DNA from: Salipiger sp. IMCC34102
GTDB lineage: Bacteria > Pseudomonadota > Alphaproteobacteria > Rhodobacterales > Rhodobacteraceae
DNA: 64,000 nt
Direction: 5' to 3'
Assembly: GCF_004145405.1 (NCBI RefSeq)
Contig: NZ_SELQ01000006.1
Coordinates: 62,001 to 126,000, forward strand
The notes beneath the pieces were generated by a model, which had not been told where the DNA came from, did no database searches, and worked only from the letters and a program-made list of their open reading frames with translations. Positions 28,539-37,410 of this stretch are shown piece after piece. The translations under genes were made by a program, and so were the position numbers. Each line of letters starts with the position of its first letter. The stretch's first letter is position 1.

Positions 28539-28860
28539 CCTCATTCGCCGCTTGCGCGCCGCTTTCGATCGGGCGGGGCCTGCCGCAGGCCCCGACTTCG
28601 AGGTGAGCGGCACCGCCTGCCTTGCGGGATGCGGACGGCCCTGCACCGTGGCCTACCGCGCCTGCGGCAAGACGGTCTGGCTTTTCGGCGACATCGACGC
28701 GGACGAGGACGTGGCCGCACTCGTGGAATTCGGGCGGATGTATGCGGACTCCGACGACGGCTGGTTCAAGGCGGCGGAGCGACCGGGCAAGTTACGGCAC
28801 ACCGCCCTCGCGCGGGTGCCGGCCGCCGTGATCCGCGCCGATGCAGAGGCAGTGCAGTGA
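28459..28860 (+). CDS. DUF1636 Cys-rich metal-binding protein
   Basis: 133 aa. Cys pairs C-T-S-C (about 12-15), C near 22, then C-L-A-G-C-G-R-P-C (about 54-62) and C near 69 make a likely metal or iron-sulfur site; the pattern is that of the DUF1636 family, with a ferredoxin-like look. GGAGGG precedes the ATG. It is the first full gene after the B12 riboswitch and overlaps btuD (GTGA), so a role linked to cobalamin or cobalt is inferred. The biochemical function is not known to me. Confidence 0.8.
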   Translation: MDRTSKHVLTVCTSCRHQSTDCRPGLDLIRRLRAAFDRAGPAAGPDFEVSGTACLAGCGRPCTVAYRACGKTVWLFGDIDADEDVAALVEFGRMYADSDDGWFKAAERPGKLRHTALARVPAAVIRADAEAVQ

Positions 28861-29648
28861 CGCCCGCCTGCGTTACGGTCGAAGACCTCGGGTGGGGGCC
28901 GCCCGGTCGGCCTGCGATCCTGCGCGACATCGGCTTCGACCTCGCCGCCGGTCGCACGCTGGGAATCGTGGGGGCCAACGGGGCGGGCAAGTCGACGCTG
29001 CTGCGCCTGCTCTACCGCTATCACCGCCCGCACACCGGGACCGTGCGTATCGGCGGCGACGATATCTGGCGCCTCACGGCCCGCGACACCGCGCGCCGGG
29101 TGGCCGCCGTATTGCAGGAACAGCCGACCGACTTCGCTTTGACCGTGCGAGAGATTGTGGCCCTTGGCCGCACCCCGCACCGCAGCGGCCTCGCCTCCGG
29201 CGGCGCGCGGGACGCGGGCATCATCGCGGCCTCGCTCCATCGGCTGGACCTTGCACCGATGGCGGACCGGCTCTTTGGCACCCTCTCGGGCGGCGAGAAG
29301 CAGCGGGTGATGGTGGCGCGCGCGCTTGTGCAGGAACCGCAGGTGCTGATCCTCGACGAGCCGACCAACCATCTCGACATCCGTCACCAGCTCGAGGTGC
29401 TCGCCCTCGTGCGCGGTCTTGGCGTGACGGTCGTCCTCAGCCTGCATGACCTGAACCTTGCAGCGGGCCTTTGCGATGACGTGCTCGTGTTGTCGGGCGG
29501 CACGGCGCTGGCCTTCGGCGCGCCGGACGCCGTGCTGACCGAGGACAATGTCGCCCGCGCCTTCGACATCACCGCCCGCCGCGAACGGCTCGAGCCGTCG
29601 GGGTGGGCCCATTTCACCTATCACCTTCCCAACTCCGAAAAGATCTGA
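28857..29648 (+). CDS. btuD: Cobalamin-type ABC importer ATPase (BtuD-like)
   Basis: 263 aa from a GTG that overlaps the preceding stop. Walker A G-A-N-G-A-G-K-S-T at about 38-46, Q-loop Q-E-Q-P, signature L-S-G-G-E-K-Q-R near 143, Walker B L-I-L-D-E-P-T-N-H-L-D near 162-172 and H-loop L-H-D-L near 197. This is the FecE/BtuD subgroup energising metal-chelate uptake. The riboswitch upstream points to cobalamin or cobinamide. Confidence 0.9.
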   Translation: MTPACVTVEDLGWGPPGRPAILRDIGFDLAAGRTLGIVGANGAGKSTLLRLLYRYHRPHTGTVRIGGDDIWRLTARDTARRVAAVLQEQPTDFALTVREIVALGRTPHRSGLASGGARDAGIIAASLHRLDLAPMADRLFGTLSGGEKQRVMVARALVQEPQVLILDEPTNHLDIRHQLEVLALVRGLGVTVVLSLHDLNLAAGLCDDVLVLSGGTALAFGAPDAVLTEDNVARAFDITARRERLEPSGWAHFTYHLPNSEKI

Positions 29649-29651
29649 TCC

Positions 29652-30596
29652 ATGAACCGCACCTTCATTCTTCCCCTCGCCCTGCTGGCCACGCCCGCCG
29701 CGGCGCAGGATTATCCCGTCATCGTCCAAAGCTGCGACCGCGAGGTGACCTTCGAGGACGCGCCGGAAGCCGCGATCTCGAACGACGTCAACCTGACGGA
29801 GATGATGCTGGCGCTCGGCCTCACCGACCGGATGGTCGGCTATACCGGGATCTCGGGTTGGAAGACGCTGGACGAACGCCTGCGCGAAGGCGTCGAGGAG
29901 CTGCCCGAACTGTCCGCGCAATATCCCAGCCGCGAGGTTCTGCTGGGTGCGGGCGCCGATTTCTTCTTCGCCGGCTGGAACTACGGCATGCGCGTCGGTG
30001 GAGAGGTCACGCCCGAGACGCTGGAACCCTTCGGTATCCAGGTTTACGAGCTGACCGAAAGCTGCACGCACATCATGGACAAGTCCAAGGCGAGCCTCGA
30101 CGACCTCTATGCCGACATCGACAACCTCGGCGCGATCTTCGGCGTCTCCGACCGTGCGGAAGAGCTGGTCGCGGGCTGGCAGGACGAAGTGGCCGCGATG
30201 ACGGACGGCGTCGATCCGGCCGAAGGCCCGCGCGTCTTCGTCTACGACAGCGGCGAGGATACGCCCTTCACCGCCGGGCGCTACGCGATGCCTACCGCGT
30301 TGATCGAGGCGGCGGGCGGCACCAACATCATGGATGATTTCGAGAAGAGCTGGGCCACCGTCGGCTGGGAAGAGGTCATCGAACGCGACCCGGAGGTCAT
30401 CGTCATCGTCAACTACGGCGATGTCACCGCCGAGCAGAAGCGTGACTTCATGATGTCGAACCCGGCCTTCGCCGACCTCACGGCGGTGCGAGAGGACAAT
30501 TTCGTCACGCTCGAATACGTCGAGGCGACGCCGGGGCCGCGCAACATCGAGGCGATCGGCACCCTCGCCACGGCCTTCGCAGAGGCACGGGAGTGA
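29652..30596 (+). CDS. btuF: Periplasmic cobalamin-type substrate-binding protein (BtuF-like)
   Basis: 314 aa with signal peptide (M-N-R-T-F-I-L-P-L-A-L-L-A to A-A-A-Q). The class III binding-protein fold is suggested by E-M-M-L-A-L-G-L-T-D-R-M-V-G-Y and by the second lobe R-V-F-V-Y-D-S-G followed by A-G-G-T-N-I and W-x-x-V-I-E-R-D-P-E-V-I-V-I-V. It delivers the ligand to BtuC. Three bases after btuD; its stop overlaps the btuC GTG start. Confidence 0.88.
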   Translation: MNRTFILPLALLATPAAAQDYPVIVQSCDREVTFEDAPEAAISNDVNLTEMMLALGLTDRMVGYTGISGWKTLDERLREGVEELPELSAQYPSREVLLGAGADFFFAGWNYGMRVGGEVTPETLEPFGIQVYELTESCTHIMDKSKASLDDLYADIDNLGAIFGVSDRAEELVAGWQDEVAAMTDGVDPAEGPRVFVYDSGEDTPFTAGRYAMPTALIEAAGGTNIMDDFEKSWATVGWEEVIERDPEVIVIVNYGDVTAEQKRDFMMSNPAFADLTAVREDNFVTLEYVEATPGPRNIEAIGTLATAFAEARE

Positions 30597-31639
30597 GCGA
30601 CGCCCTGACAGCGACAAGCGCGGGAACCAGGTCCCGCGCCTTTCCAACGGCGCTCGGGCTGTCGGGCCTGGTGCTGGCGGTATCCTTCTCGGCCGCCGTC
30701 AGCCTGGGCGCCGTCGGCGTCAGCACCGGCACCGTCTGGGGCGTGATCCTGAACCATCTGGTGCCCGGTGCAGTCGAACCGGTCTGGAGCGCGGGGCACG
30801 AGGCCATCGTCTGGAACCTGCGCCTGCCGCGCGCGATCCTGGCGGCATTGGTCGGTGCGGGGCTTGCGTTGGTGGGGGCGACGCTTCAGGCGGTGACGCG
30901 CAATCCGCTGGCCGATCCGCACCTTCTGGGGATCTCGTCGGGCGGGGCCTTCGGTGCGATCACGGCGCTCTTGCACACGGGCTTCGTGCTGGGTCTCGCC
31001 ACGGTGCCGGTCTTCGCCTTCCTCGGCGCGCTCGGCGCGATGGGGCTGGTCCTTGGCGTGGCGCGGATCACGAATTCGGGGTCGGCCGACCGGCTCGTGC
31101 TGGCGGGGGTCGCCGTGTCGTTCGTCATCATGGCCGCGGCCAATGTGATGATCTTCCTGGGCGATCCGCGCGCGACGCATACGGTGGTGTTCTGGATGCT
31201 GGGCGGGCTTGGCCTCGCGCAATGGTCGCAGCTGATCTTTCCGCTCGGCGTGTTGATCCTGTGCGGTGCGTGGTTTCGTTTGCGGGCGGGGGATCTCGAC
31301 GCGATGACCGTGGGGGACGAGACCGCCTCCACGCTCGGCATCGCCGTTTCCCGCTTCCGGCTCGAAGTTTTCGTGGCCGGAGCCTTGGTGACCGGCGTGA
31401 TGGTGGCCTTTTCCGGCGTCATCGGTTTCGTCGGCCTGATGGTCCCCCACATCGCACGGATGGTCGTCGGTGGCAGCTACGCCCGCGTCCTCCCGGTTTC
31501 GGCCCTGTTCGGGGCAGTCTTTTTGCTTTGGTGCGACATCCTTGCACGGACGGTGATGGCACCGGACGACATTCCGATCGGGATCGTCACCGGGTTGATC
31601 GGCGGCGCGTTCTTCATCTGGCTCTTGCGGCGACGGTGA
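30593..31639 (+). CDS. btuC: FecCD-family ABC permease (BtuC-like)
   Basis: 348 aa, about ten hydrophobic helices. FecCD landmarks: L-P-R-A-I-L-A-A-L-V-G-A-G-L-A near 80, A-V-T-R-N-P-L-A-D-P-H-L-L-G-I-S-S-G near 100, and G-V-I-G-F-V-G-L-M-V-P-H-I-A-R near 273-287. GTG start overlapping the btuF stop. Completes a DUF1636-btuD-btuF-btuC operon controlled by the cobalamin riboswitch. Confidence 0.93.
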   Translation: MSDALTATSAGTRSRAFPTALGLSGLVLAVSFSAAVSLGAVGVSTGTVWGVILNHLVPGAVEPVWSAGHEAIVWNLRLPRAILAALVGAGLALVGATLQAVTRNPLADPHLLGISSGGAFGAITALLHTGFVLGLATVPVFAFLGALGAMGLVLGVARITNSGSADRLVLAGVAVSFVIMAAANVMIFLGDPRATHTVVFWMLGGLGLAQWSQLIFPLGVLILCGAWFRLRAGDLDAMTVGDETASTLGIAVSRFRLEVFVAGALVTGVMVAFSGVIGFVGLMVPHIARMVVGGSYARVLPVSALFGAVFLLWCDILARTVMAPDDIPIGIVTGLIGGAFFIWLLRRR

Positions 31640-31748
31640 CGACGCTTCCGCCGTAAAACCCTTGGAGACGGTCGTTGCAGGTCTTTCGCATGATTAGCGC
31701 TCCGCGCATACCCGGGAGCGTCGACCATGAAGAAAAGATCAGCCCCCG

Positions 31749-32408
31749 ATGACCGTCCCCGAGGCAACGCGCGGTGGCCTGCGCCCTTTCCTGATCGAGA
31801 CTTTCGGCTTCTGGCCGCAAGAGGGCATACGCCGCTGGCCCCTGCACCGTGCCCGGTTGCTGCGGAGTGCAGAGCACCTTGGGTATCCCTCCGATCCGCA
31901 GCGGCTGGACGCACAGGTCGCGGGACTGTCGGCAGAGATGATGAAGGAAGAGGCACCGCGTCGCTGTCGCCTGACCCTCGATGATGAAGGCTCGGTCAAG
32001 ATCGAGACATCCCCTATGGCGCCGCACGCCGGCCCCTGGACGGTCGAACTTTCCCCTGTCCGGTTGCGATCGGACGACTTATGGCTTCGGATCAAATCGT
32101 CGAACCGCGCGCTCTATGACCAGGTGCGGCAACAGATCGCCCGGCCCGACCACGAGGTCATATTCGCCAACGAGCGCGGCGAACTGTGCGAGGGGACGAT
32201 CACCAACCTCTTCGTGGAGGACGCGCAAGGCCGACGCCTGACCCCCGCGCTTGCCTGCGGCCTGCTGCCGGGAGTGCTGCGGCAGACCCTTCTCGACGAT
32301 GGGTTCGCGGAGGCGGTTCTGACCTTGGCCGACCTTCGGGCTGCTCGAAAGGTCTGGGTCGGGAACTCGCTGCGGGGCTTGATCCCGGCGCGGTTGAAGG
32401 CGGCTTGA
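31749..32408 (+). CDS. pabC: Aminotransferase class IV, probable aminodeoxychorismate lyase
   Basis: 219 aa PLP enzyme. The likely PLP lysine is in I-K-S-S-N-R-A-L-Y-D near residue 115-124; N-E-R-G-E-L-C-E-G-T-I-T-N-L-F and P-A-L-A-C-G-L-L-P-G-V-L-R are the class IV signature pieces. Proximity to pabB favours conversion of aminodeoxychorismate to 4-aminobenzoate for folate. Branched-chain or D-amino-acid aminotransferase activity is less likely given the short length. Confidence 0.8.
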   Translation: MTVPEATRGGLRPFLIETFGFWPQEGIRRWPLHRARLLRSAEHLGYPSDPQRLDAQVAGLSAEMMKEEAPRRCRLTLDDEGSVKIETSPMAPHAGPWTVELSPVRLRSDDLWLRIKSSNRALYDQVRQQIARPDHEVIFANERGELCEGTITNLFVEDAQGRRLTPALACGLLPGVLRQTLLDDGFAEAVLTLADLRAARKVWVGNSLRGLIPARLKAA

Positions 32409-32480
32409 CGTGGCGCTTTCGTCCTTCACGTCGCCAAGGTATGGGCACCGGCGCGGATCTGTCACAAAGGTGCAGGCTGG

Positions 32481-33605
32481 ATGCTGACACTCAGGTTCGA
32501 TCACGCCGATCCGACCGAAACCGACGGCCTCGTCTTCGACCGCCCCTCCGAGGTGATAGAGGCCTGGGAACCGGCGGAGGTCGCAGACGCCCTGGCGCGG
32601 ATGGATGCAGTTCGGGCCAAGGGAGGCTGGCTTGCCGGTTACGCCACCTACGAGATGGGTCACGCCTTCGAACCGCGTCTCCTAGCCGTCCTGCCGCAAG
32701 TGCGTCGCGGTCCGCTTCTGCGTTTCGGGGTCTTCGACGCCCCGAACCGGGACCGGCTCCCCCTGCCGGAAAAAGCCGCCGTCAGGAACGTTGCGCCGCA
32801 ACTGGGGCAAGCGGACTACGACCGGGCATTCGCCGCGATCCACGCGGCGATCGAGGCCGGAGATATCTATCAGGCAAACCTGACCTTCCCCATCATTGCC
32901 GGGGTCGAGGGTGCGCCCGTGGATCTTTACGCGCACCTTCTGCGCCGCCAGCCCGTCCCGCACGCGGCCCTTGTCGAACAGGGACCGGATGCGCCGGCCT
33001 TCGTCAGTTGCTCGCCGGAGCTGTTTTTCCGCACCACGCCCGACGGTCTGATCGAGACGCGCCCCATGAAGGGCACCGTGGCCCGGGGCGAGACGCCCGA
33101 CCAGGATGTCGCGCGACGCGATTGGCTGCGACAGGACCCCAAGAACCTGGCCGAGAACACGATGATCGTGGATCTGCTGCGCAACGATCTGTCACGGGTC
33201 TGCCGGACCGGCAGCGTCCGCGTGCCGCGCCTGTTCGACATCGAACCCTACGCCAGCGTCTTCCAGATGACGAGCACGGTGCAGGGCCAGCTCATGCCGG
33301 ACGCGGCCCTGTCGGACATCCTTCGCGCGCTCTTTCCCTGCGGGTCGATAACCGGGGCGCCCAAGATCATGGCGATGCAGATCCTGGCGGCACAGGAACG
33401 CGCGGCACGCGGGATCTATTGCGGCACGATAGGCTGGGCCGCGCCGGATGGGACGTCCTGCTTCAACGTGGCGATCCGCACCCTGATCGTTCAGGACGGC
33501 ATGGCACGGCTGAACGTGGGCGGCGGCGTGGTGTGGGACAGCACCGCCGTGGAAGAATACGCGGAAGCGCTGCTGAAGAGCCGTTTTGCGCAAACCACGG
33601 AATAG
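32481..33605 (+). CDS. pabB: Aminodeoxychorismate synthase component I
   Basis: 374 aa chorismate-binding enzyme. Signature blocks: S-C-S-P-E-L-F-F near 175, E-T-R-P-M-K-G-T near 191-198, N-L-A-E-N-T-M-I-V-D-L-L-R-N-D near 221-235, and F-P-C-G-S-I-T-G-A-P-K near 285-295 containing the conserved Lys of PabB. Lacks the long N-terminal half of TrpE. With the pabC-like gene 72 bases upstream it forms a folate-precursor pair, here in pabC-pabB order. Confidence 0.92.
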   Translation: MLTLRFDHADPTETDGLVFDRPSEVIEAWEPAEVADALARMDAVRAKGGWLAGYATYEMGHAFEPRLLAVLPQVRRGPLLRFGVFDAPNRDRLPLPEKAAVRNVAPQLGQADYDRAFAAIHAAIEAGDIYQANLTFPIIAGVEGAPVDLYAHLLRRQPVPHAALVEQGPDAPAFVSCSPELFFRTTPDGLIETRPMKGTVARGETPDQDVARRDWLRQDPKNLAENTMIVDLLRNDLSRVCRTGSVRVPRLFDIEPYASVFQMTSTVQGQLMPDAALSDILRALFPCGSITGAPKIMAMQILAAQERAARGIYCGTIGWAAPDGTSCFNVAIRTLIVQDGMARLNVGGGVVWDSTAVEEYAEALLKSRFAQTTE

Positions 33606-33793
33606 CGCCGCGTCTGTAAGGCAAGACCGTCTAGGCGCTTCCATCTAGGCGCGTGCGAACGAAGGCGTCCCGTGTCGCGGATGGTCACATTCAGCGCCCA
33701 CCGTCGCGGGCCTGTTACATGGCCGCGACCATAAGGGCGGCGGTTGCGCGCCCGGTCGCGCCCATCCGTTCGACGCCATAAGGGAGAATGAAA

Positions 33794-35935
33794 ATGGCCA
33801 TTCGCGTGCTGACGACAACGTCGGCCCTCATGTGTCTTGCCGTGCCGGCTTCGGCACAGGACATGAACTTCAACCGCATCGCGTCCTTCCGTGTCGCCGA
33901 CAACCTGCCCGACGCCGAGGAAACCTCGGCCGAGATCATCGCCGCGACCGAGGACGGCATGACCCTCGTCTACACCGACAGCCCGGGCGCTTCGATCGGC
34001 TTCATCGACATCACCGACCCGGCCAATCCCACCGCCGCCGGCGTCTTCATGCCCGAAGGCGAGCCGACGTCGGTCGCCGTGATCGGCAACCACGCGCTGG
34101 CCGGGGTGAACACCTCGGAAAGTTTCACCAACCCCTCGGGCTACCTGGTCGAAATCGACGTCACCACGCAGCAGGAAGTCGGCCGGTGCGATCTGCCCGG
34201 CCAACCCGACAGCGTCGCCGTGGCCCCCGACGGTTCCTTCGTGGCGGTCGCGATCGAGAACGAGCGCGACGAGGATCTGGGCGACGGTCGCGTGGGCCAG
34301 CTGCCCGCGGGATCGGTCTTCATGGCGGACCTGACCGAGGACGGACAGATCGATTGCGACACGGCGCGGACCGCCGACGTGACCGGACTGGCCGACATCG
34401 CCCCCGAAGACCCCGAGCCCGAGTTCGTCTCGATCAACGCGGAAAACGAAGTCGTCGTGACGATGCAGGAGAACAACCACATCGTGGTCCTGTCCGCAGC
34501 CGGCGAAGTCCTGAGTCATTTTTCCGCAGGTGAGGTCACGCTGGACGGCGTCGACACCGAAGAGGAAGGCGCGCTGGTCTTCACCGACACGATCACCGTC
34601 CCGCGCGAGCCCGACAGCATCGCCTGGATCGACGACACGCATTTCGCCATGGCCAACGAGGGCGACATGGACGGTGGGTCGCGCGGCTGGTCGATCTTCA
34701 GCCAGGATGGGGAGCTGATCTACGATGCCGGCATGGCGTTCGAGACCGCCATCATCGAGATCGGCCATTACCCCGAGCAGCGTTCGGGCAACAAGGGTGT
34801 CGAGCCGGAAAGCGTGACCTTCGACACCTTCGGTGACACGCCCTTCGTCTTCGTCGGGGCCGAACGGGCCTCGGTCGTCGGCGTCTACGACGTGACCGAC
34901 CCCTCGGCCCCGGTCCTGCGGCAGCTTCTGCCGTCTGGTATCGGTCCGGAAGGCTACGTCACGATCCCCGGGCGCAACCTGCTCATCTCGGCCAACGAGA
35001 CCGACGACGAAGGCCCCCGTGCGCATGTCATGCTCTTCAAATACCAGGACGCGCCGGCGGTCTATCCGCACCTAACCTCGGCGGGCATGGACGAGCTGAC
35101 CGGTTGGGGCGCGATCTCCGGCCAGGTCATGGAAGAGGACGGCACGATGTACGCCGTCTCCGACAGCTTCTACGCGATGCAGCCCACGATTTTCGAGATC
35201 GACGTGACGCAAACGCCGGCCCGGATCATCGACGCGATCCGCGTGACGCGCGCGGGCCAGCCCGCGCAGCTGATGGACATGGAAGGCATCGCGCTCGATG
35301 GCGAGGGTGGGTTCTGGATCGCCTCCGAAGGCCGCTCGGATCGGCTCGTTCCGCATGCGATCTATCACGTGGCGGCCGACGGTGAAATCGAGGATTACGT
35401 CACCCTCCCCGAGGAACTTCTCGCCGTCGAAACCCGCTACGGCTTCGAGGGGATCACCCGTGTGGACGACATGCTCTACATCGCCGTGCAGCGCGAATGG
35501 CGCGACGATCCGGAGCATCACGCGAAGGTGCTGGGCTACGACATTTCGTCCGAGGAATGGTCGGTGATCCACTACCCGCTGACCGAGCCGTCGACCGGCT
35601 GGGTCGGCCTGTCCGAGATCGTGGCCCACGACGACCACGTCTACTTCATCGAGCGCGACAACCAGCTCGACGCCCGCGCCGTGACGAAGATCATCACACG
35701 GATCCCGATGAGCGCCTTGGACCAGATGGTTCCCCTTGGCGAGACTCCCGCCGTGTTGGAGCCCGAACTGGTCGTCGACCTGTTGCCCCACCTGACCTCG
35801 ACGGGCGGTTACGTGCTCGACAAGGTCGAAGGGCTGGCCATCGCGGCCGACGGCACGATGTGGGTTTCCACGGACAATGACGGTGTCGACGAACACTCCG
35901 GCGAGACGATGCTCTTTTCCGTCACCGCCGAGTAG
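33794..35935 (+). CDS. Secreted beta-propeller / phytase-esterase-like protein (713 aa)
   Basis: A signal peptide (about residues 1-22, A-S-A-Q) precedes an acidic, all-beta protein. The N-terminal half shows repeated V-x-D-I-T-D-P-A-x-P blades (F-I-D-I-T-D-P-A-N-P, then V-Y-D-V-T-D-P-S-A-P). The C-terminal half (from about residue 415) has D-M-E-G-I-A-L-D-G-E-G-G-F-W-I-A-S-E-G-R-like and V-E-G-L-A-I-A-A-D-G-T-M-W patterns of the esterase-like / phytase-like domain. ATG 33794 fits AGGGAGA at seven bases; ATG 33788 is too close to it. Exported, perhaps a phosphoesterase; the substrate is unknown. Confidence 0.75.
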   Translation: MAIRVLTTTSALMCLAVPASAQDMNFNRIASFRVADNLPDAEETSAEIIAATEDGMTLVYTDSPGASIGFIDITDPANPTAAGVFMPEGEPTSVAVIGNHALAGVNTSESFTNPSGYLVEIDVTTQQEVGRCDLPGQPDSVAVAPDGSFVAVAIENERDEDLGDGRVGQLPAGSVFMADLTEDGQIDCDTARTADVTGLADIAPEDPEPEFVSINAENEVVVTMQENNHIVVLSAAGEVLSHFSAGEVTLDGVDTEEEGALVFTDTITVPREPDSIAWIDDTHFAMANEGDMDGGSRGWSIFSQDGELIYDAGMAFETAIIEIGHYPEQRSGNKGVEPESVTFDTFGDTPFVFVGAERASVVGVYDVTDPSAPVLRQLLPSGIGPEGYVTIPGRNLLISANETDDEGPRAHVMLFKYQDAPAVYPHLTSAGMDELTGWGAISGQVMEEDGTMYAVSDSFYAMQPTIFEIDVTQTPARIIDAIRVTRAGQPAQLMDMEGIALDGEGGFWIASEGRSDRLVPHAIYHVAADGEIEDYVTLPEELLAVETRYGFEGITRVDDMLYIAVQREWRDDPEHHAKVLGYDISSEEWSVIHYPLTEPSTGWVGLSEIVAHDDHVYFIERDNQLDARAVTKIITRIPMSALDQMVPLGETPAVLEPELVVDLLPHLTSTGGYVLDKVEGLAIAADGTMWVSTDNDGVDEHSGETMLFSVTAE

Positions 35936-35949
35936 GACTTGCAGCCGAC

Positions 35950-35980
35950 AGGAGGCCCCGCCGTGCGGTGCGGGCCTCCT
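35950..35980 (+). terminator. Hairpin after the phytase-like gene
   Basis: AGGAGGCCC pairs with GGGCCTCCT, extended by GC/GC after one bulged C. It starts 15 bases past the stop. The following bases (CGTTCA) are not T-rich, so terminator strength is uncertain. Confidence 0.5.
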
Positions 35981-36046
35981 CGTTCACCGGTCGCTTGCGT
36001 ATCTGGCAAAGGGCGCCGTTCCCGGGGCCGCGGGCGACCCGCCGCG

Positions 36047-36757
36047 TCAAAGCCTGGGCGTGTTGACCCGGACCGATAGCTCCGCCGCGCTTTCCACGCG
36101 TTCGGAATACCGGTCGGTGAGGGACGCGCTGCGACCGCGCACCATGTAGGTGAACTTCATCAACTCCTCCATCACGTCGACGATACGCAGGTAGAGCGGG
36201 GAAAACCGCATCCGGCCCGCGTCGTCGAACTCGTCCCAAGCCTTCGGCACAGAAGACTGGTTCGGGATCGTGACCATGCGCATCCAGCGCCCCAGAATGC
36301 GCATCTGGTTCACCGTGTTGAAACTCTGGGATCCGCCGCAGACCTGGCAAAGCGCAAGGGTCTTGCCCTGCGTGGGTCGCACCCCCCCGAGCGAGAGCGG
36401 AATCCAGTCGATCTGCGCCTTCATCACCGCCGACATCGCGCCATGACGCTCGGGCGAGGACCAGACCATCCCTTCGGACCATGTCGCAAGGTCGCGCAAT
36501 TCCGCGACCTTGGGATGATCCGCCTCGGCCGCGTCGGGCAGAGGCAGACCCGTGGGGTCGAAATGGCGAACCTCCGCGCCCCAATGCTCAAGGAGCCGGC
36601 CCGCTTCCTCAGCCAGGAGCCGCGAATAGGAGCGGCTGCGCAGCGACCCGTGCAGGATCAGGATACGCGGCGCGTGACCGTCATCGCTTTCGTTCGCGTA
36701 GTCTGCGGGATCGATGGCGTGCAGGTGGTCGAAGTCTATGTTCGGCAGATCGGTCAC
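36047..36757 (-). CDS. arsH: ArsH-type NADPH-dependent FMN reductase
   Basis: 236 aa from the GTG at 36757, which gives T-D-L-P-N-I-D, the usual ArsH opening; longer upstream frames would add about 30-40 unusual residues. Flavodoxin-like fold: [12 protein letters not shown] (FMN phosphate loop, about residue 34-45), S-P-E-R-H-G-A-M-S near 100, and [13 protein letters not shown] near 120. ArsH oxidises trivalent organoarsenicals or acts as a quinone reductase. No arsR or other ars gene accompanies it here. It follows the DUF3299 genes on the same strand after a 147-base gap. Confidence 0.88.
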   Translation of the reverse strand: MTDLPNIDFDHLHAIDPADYANESDDGHAPRILILHGSLRSRSYSRLLAEEAGRLLEHWGAEVRHFDPTGLPLPDAAEADHPKVAELRDLATWSEGMVWSSPERHGAMSAVMKAQIDWIPLSLGGVRPTQGKTLALCQVCGGSQSFNTVNQMRILGRWMRMVTIPNQSSVPKAWDEFDDAGRMRFSPLYLRIVDVMEELMKFTYMVRGRSASLTDRYSERVESAAELSVRVNTPRL

Positions 36758-36804
36758 GGGGTCACCACGGGTCAGTTTTCCTCGGTCGAGGCCCCGATAT
36801 CGCA

Positions 36805-36816
36805 ATTTTGCAAAAT
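36805..36816. promoter_or_regulatory. 12-base perfect palindrome upstream of arsH
   Basis: ATTTTGCAAAAT reads the same on both strands and lies 48 bases upstream of the arsH start, within an otherwise GC-rich gap. It is a plausible dimeric repressor site. Confidence 0.45.
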
Positions 36817-36904
36817 GTCGAGCATCGTCTCGGACGACCGACATCGCCGCGGGTCCCCTCGCGAGATCCGGATGGGGGACATTCAAAATCGTCAGCGAAC
36901 TATT

Positions 36905-37410
36905 TTATCTTAACTGGCCCCGGGCCCGATGCGGTCTGACCTCATCCGCCAACAGTGTATAACCGATCTCGGCGAACCGGATCGGGGTCGACACGGTTTC
37001 GAACAGGCCGACCGGCTGACGGCCTCGAACTGGCCGGAGCTTTAATAGGGCCGGACGGCGGTCACGAAGAGGAGTTAAGTTGCCGTGGGCAAAGGCACGT
37101 GCACGAAGGCGCAAACGAAAGGCATGAAAATCAAAGCTGCGGTTCCGGCCCCCTCGTAACCGATCGGCACGATGAAACCTTGGAGCCGGACGATCTGCCC
37201 GTTTCGGTCCGTACGCACGCCCGTCGACATCGGCGGCCGGGCGGGAAGGCTGCCCTTCATCCTGCGGCATGAGGCCCGCCAGGTTCCCGGGGAGGGACGC
37301 ATCGCCATTGGGCAGAAGGTCCCGCCACGCGCGTTCGACCGCCGTTTTCGCAAAAGCGCGCCCCGCAAGCCCCGTCACCAAGCGAGACCGCGCCGCGAGG
37401 GCAGGGTCAT
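36905..37410 (-). pseudogene. Second DUF3299 protein, decayed
   Basis: Starts at an ATG (37410) overlapping the stop of the intact DUF3299 gene. Fragments in two frames together resemble that gene: W-R-D-L-L-P-N-G-D near the start, then G-Q-I-V-R-L-Q-G-F-I-V-P-I-G-Y-E-G and V-H-V-P-L-P in the other frame, and R-F-A-E-I-G-Y-T-L-L-A-D-E-V in the first frame again. In the core frame stops occur at 37075-37077 and 37042-37044, where the relative has N-Q-L-V-F-V and K/S residues. At least two frameshifts are needed, so this is a genuine relic rather than one read error. Confidence 0.85.
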
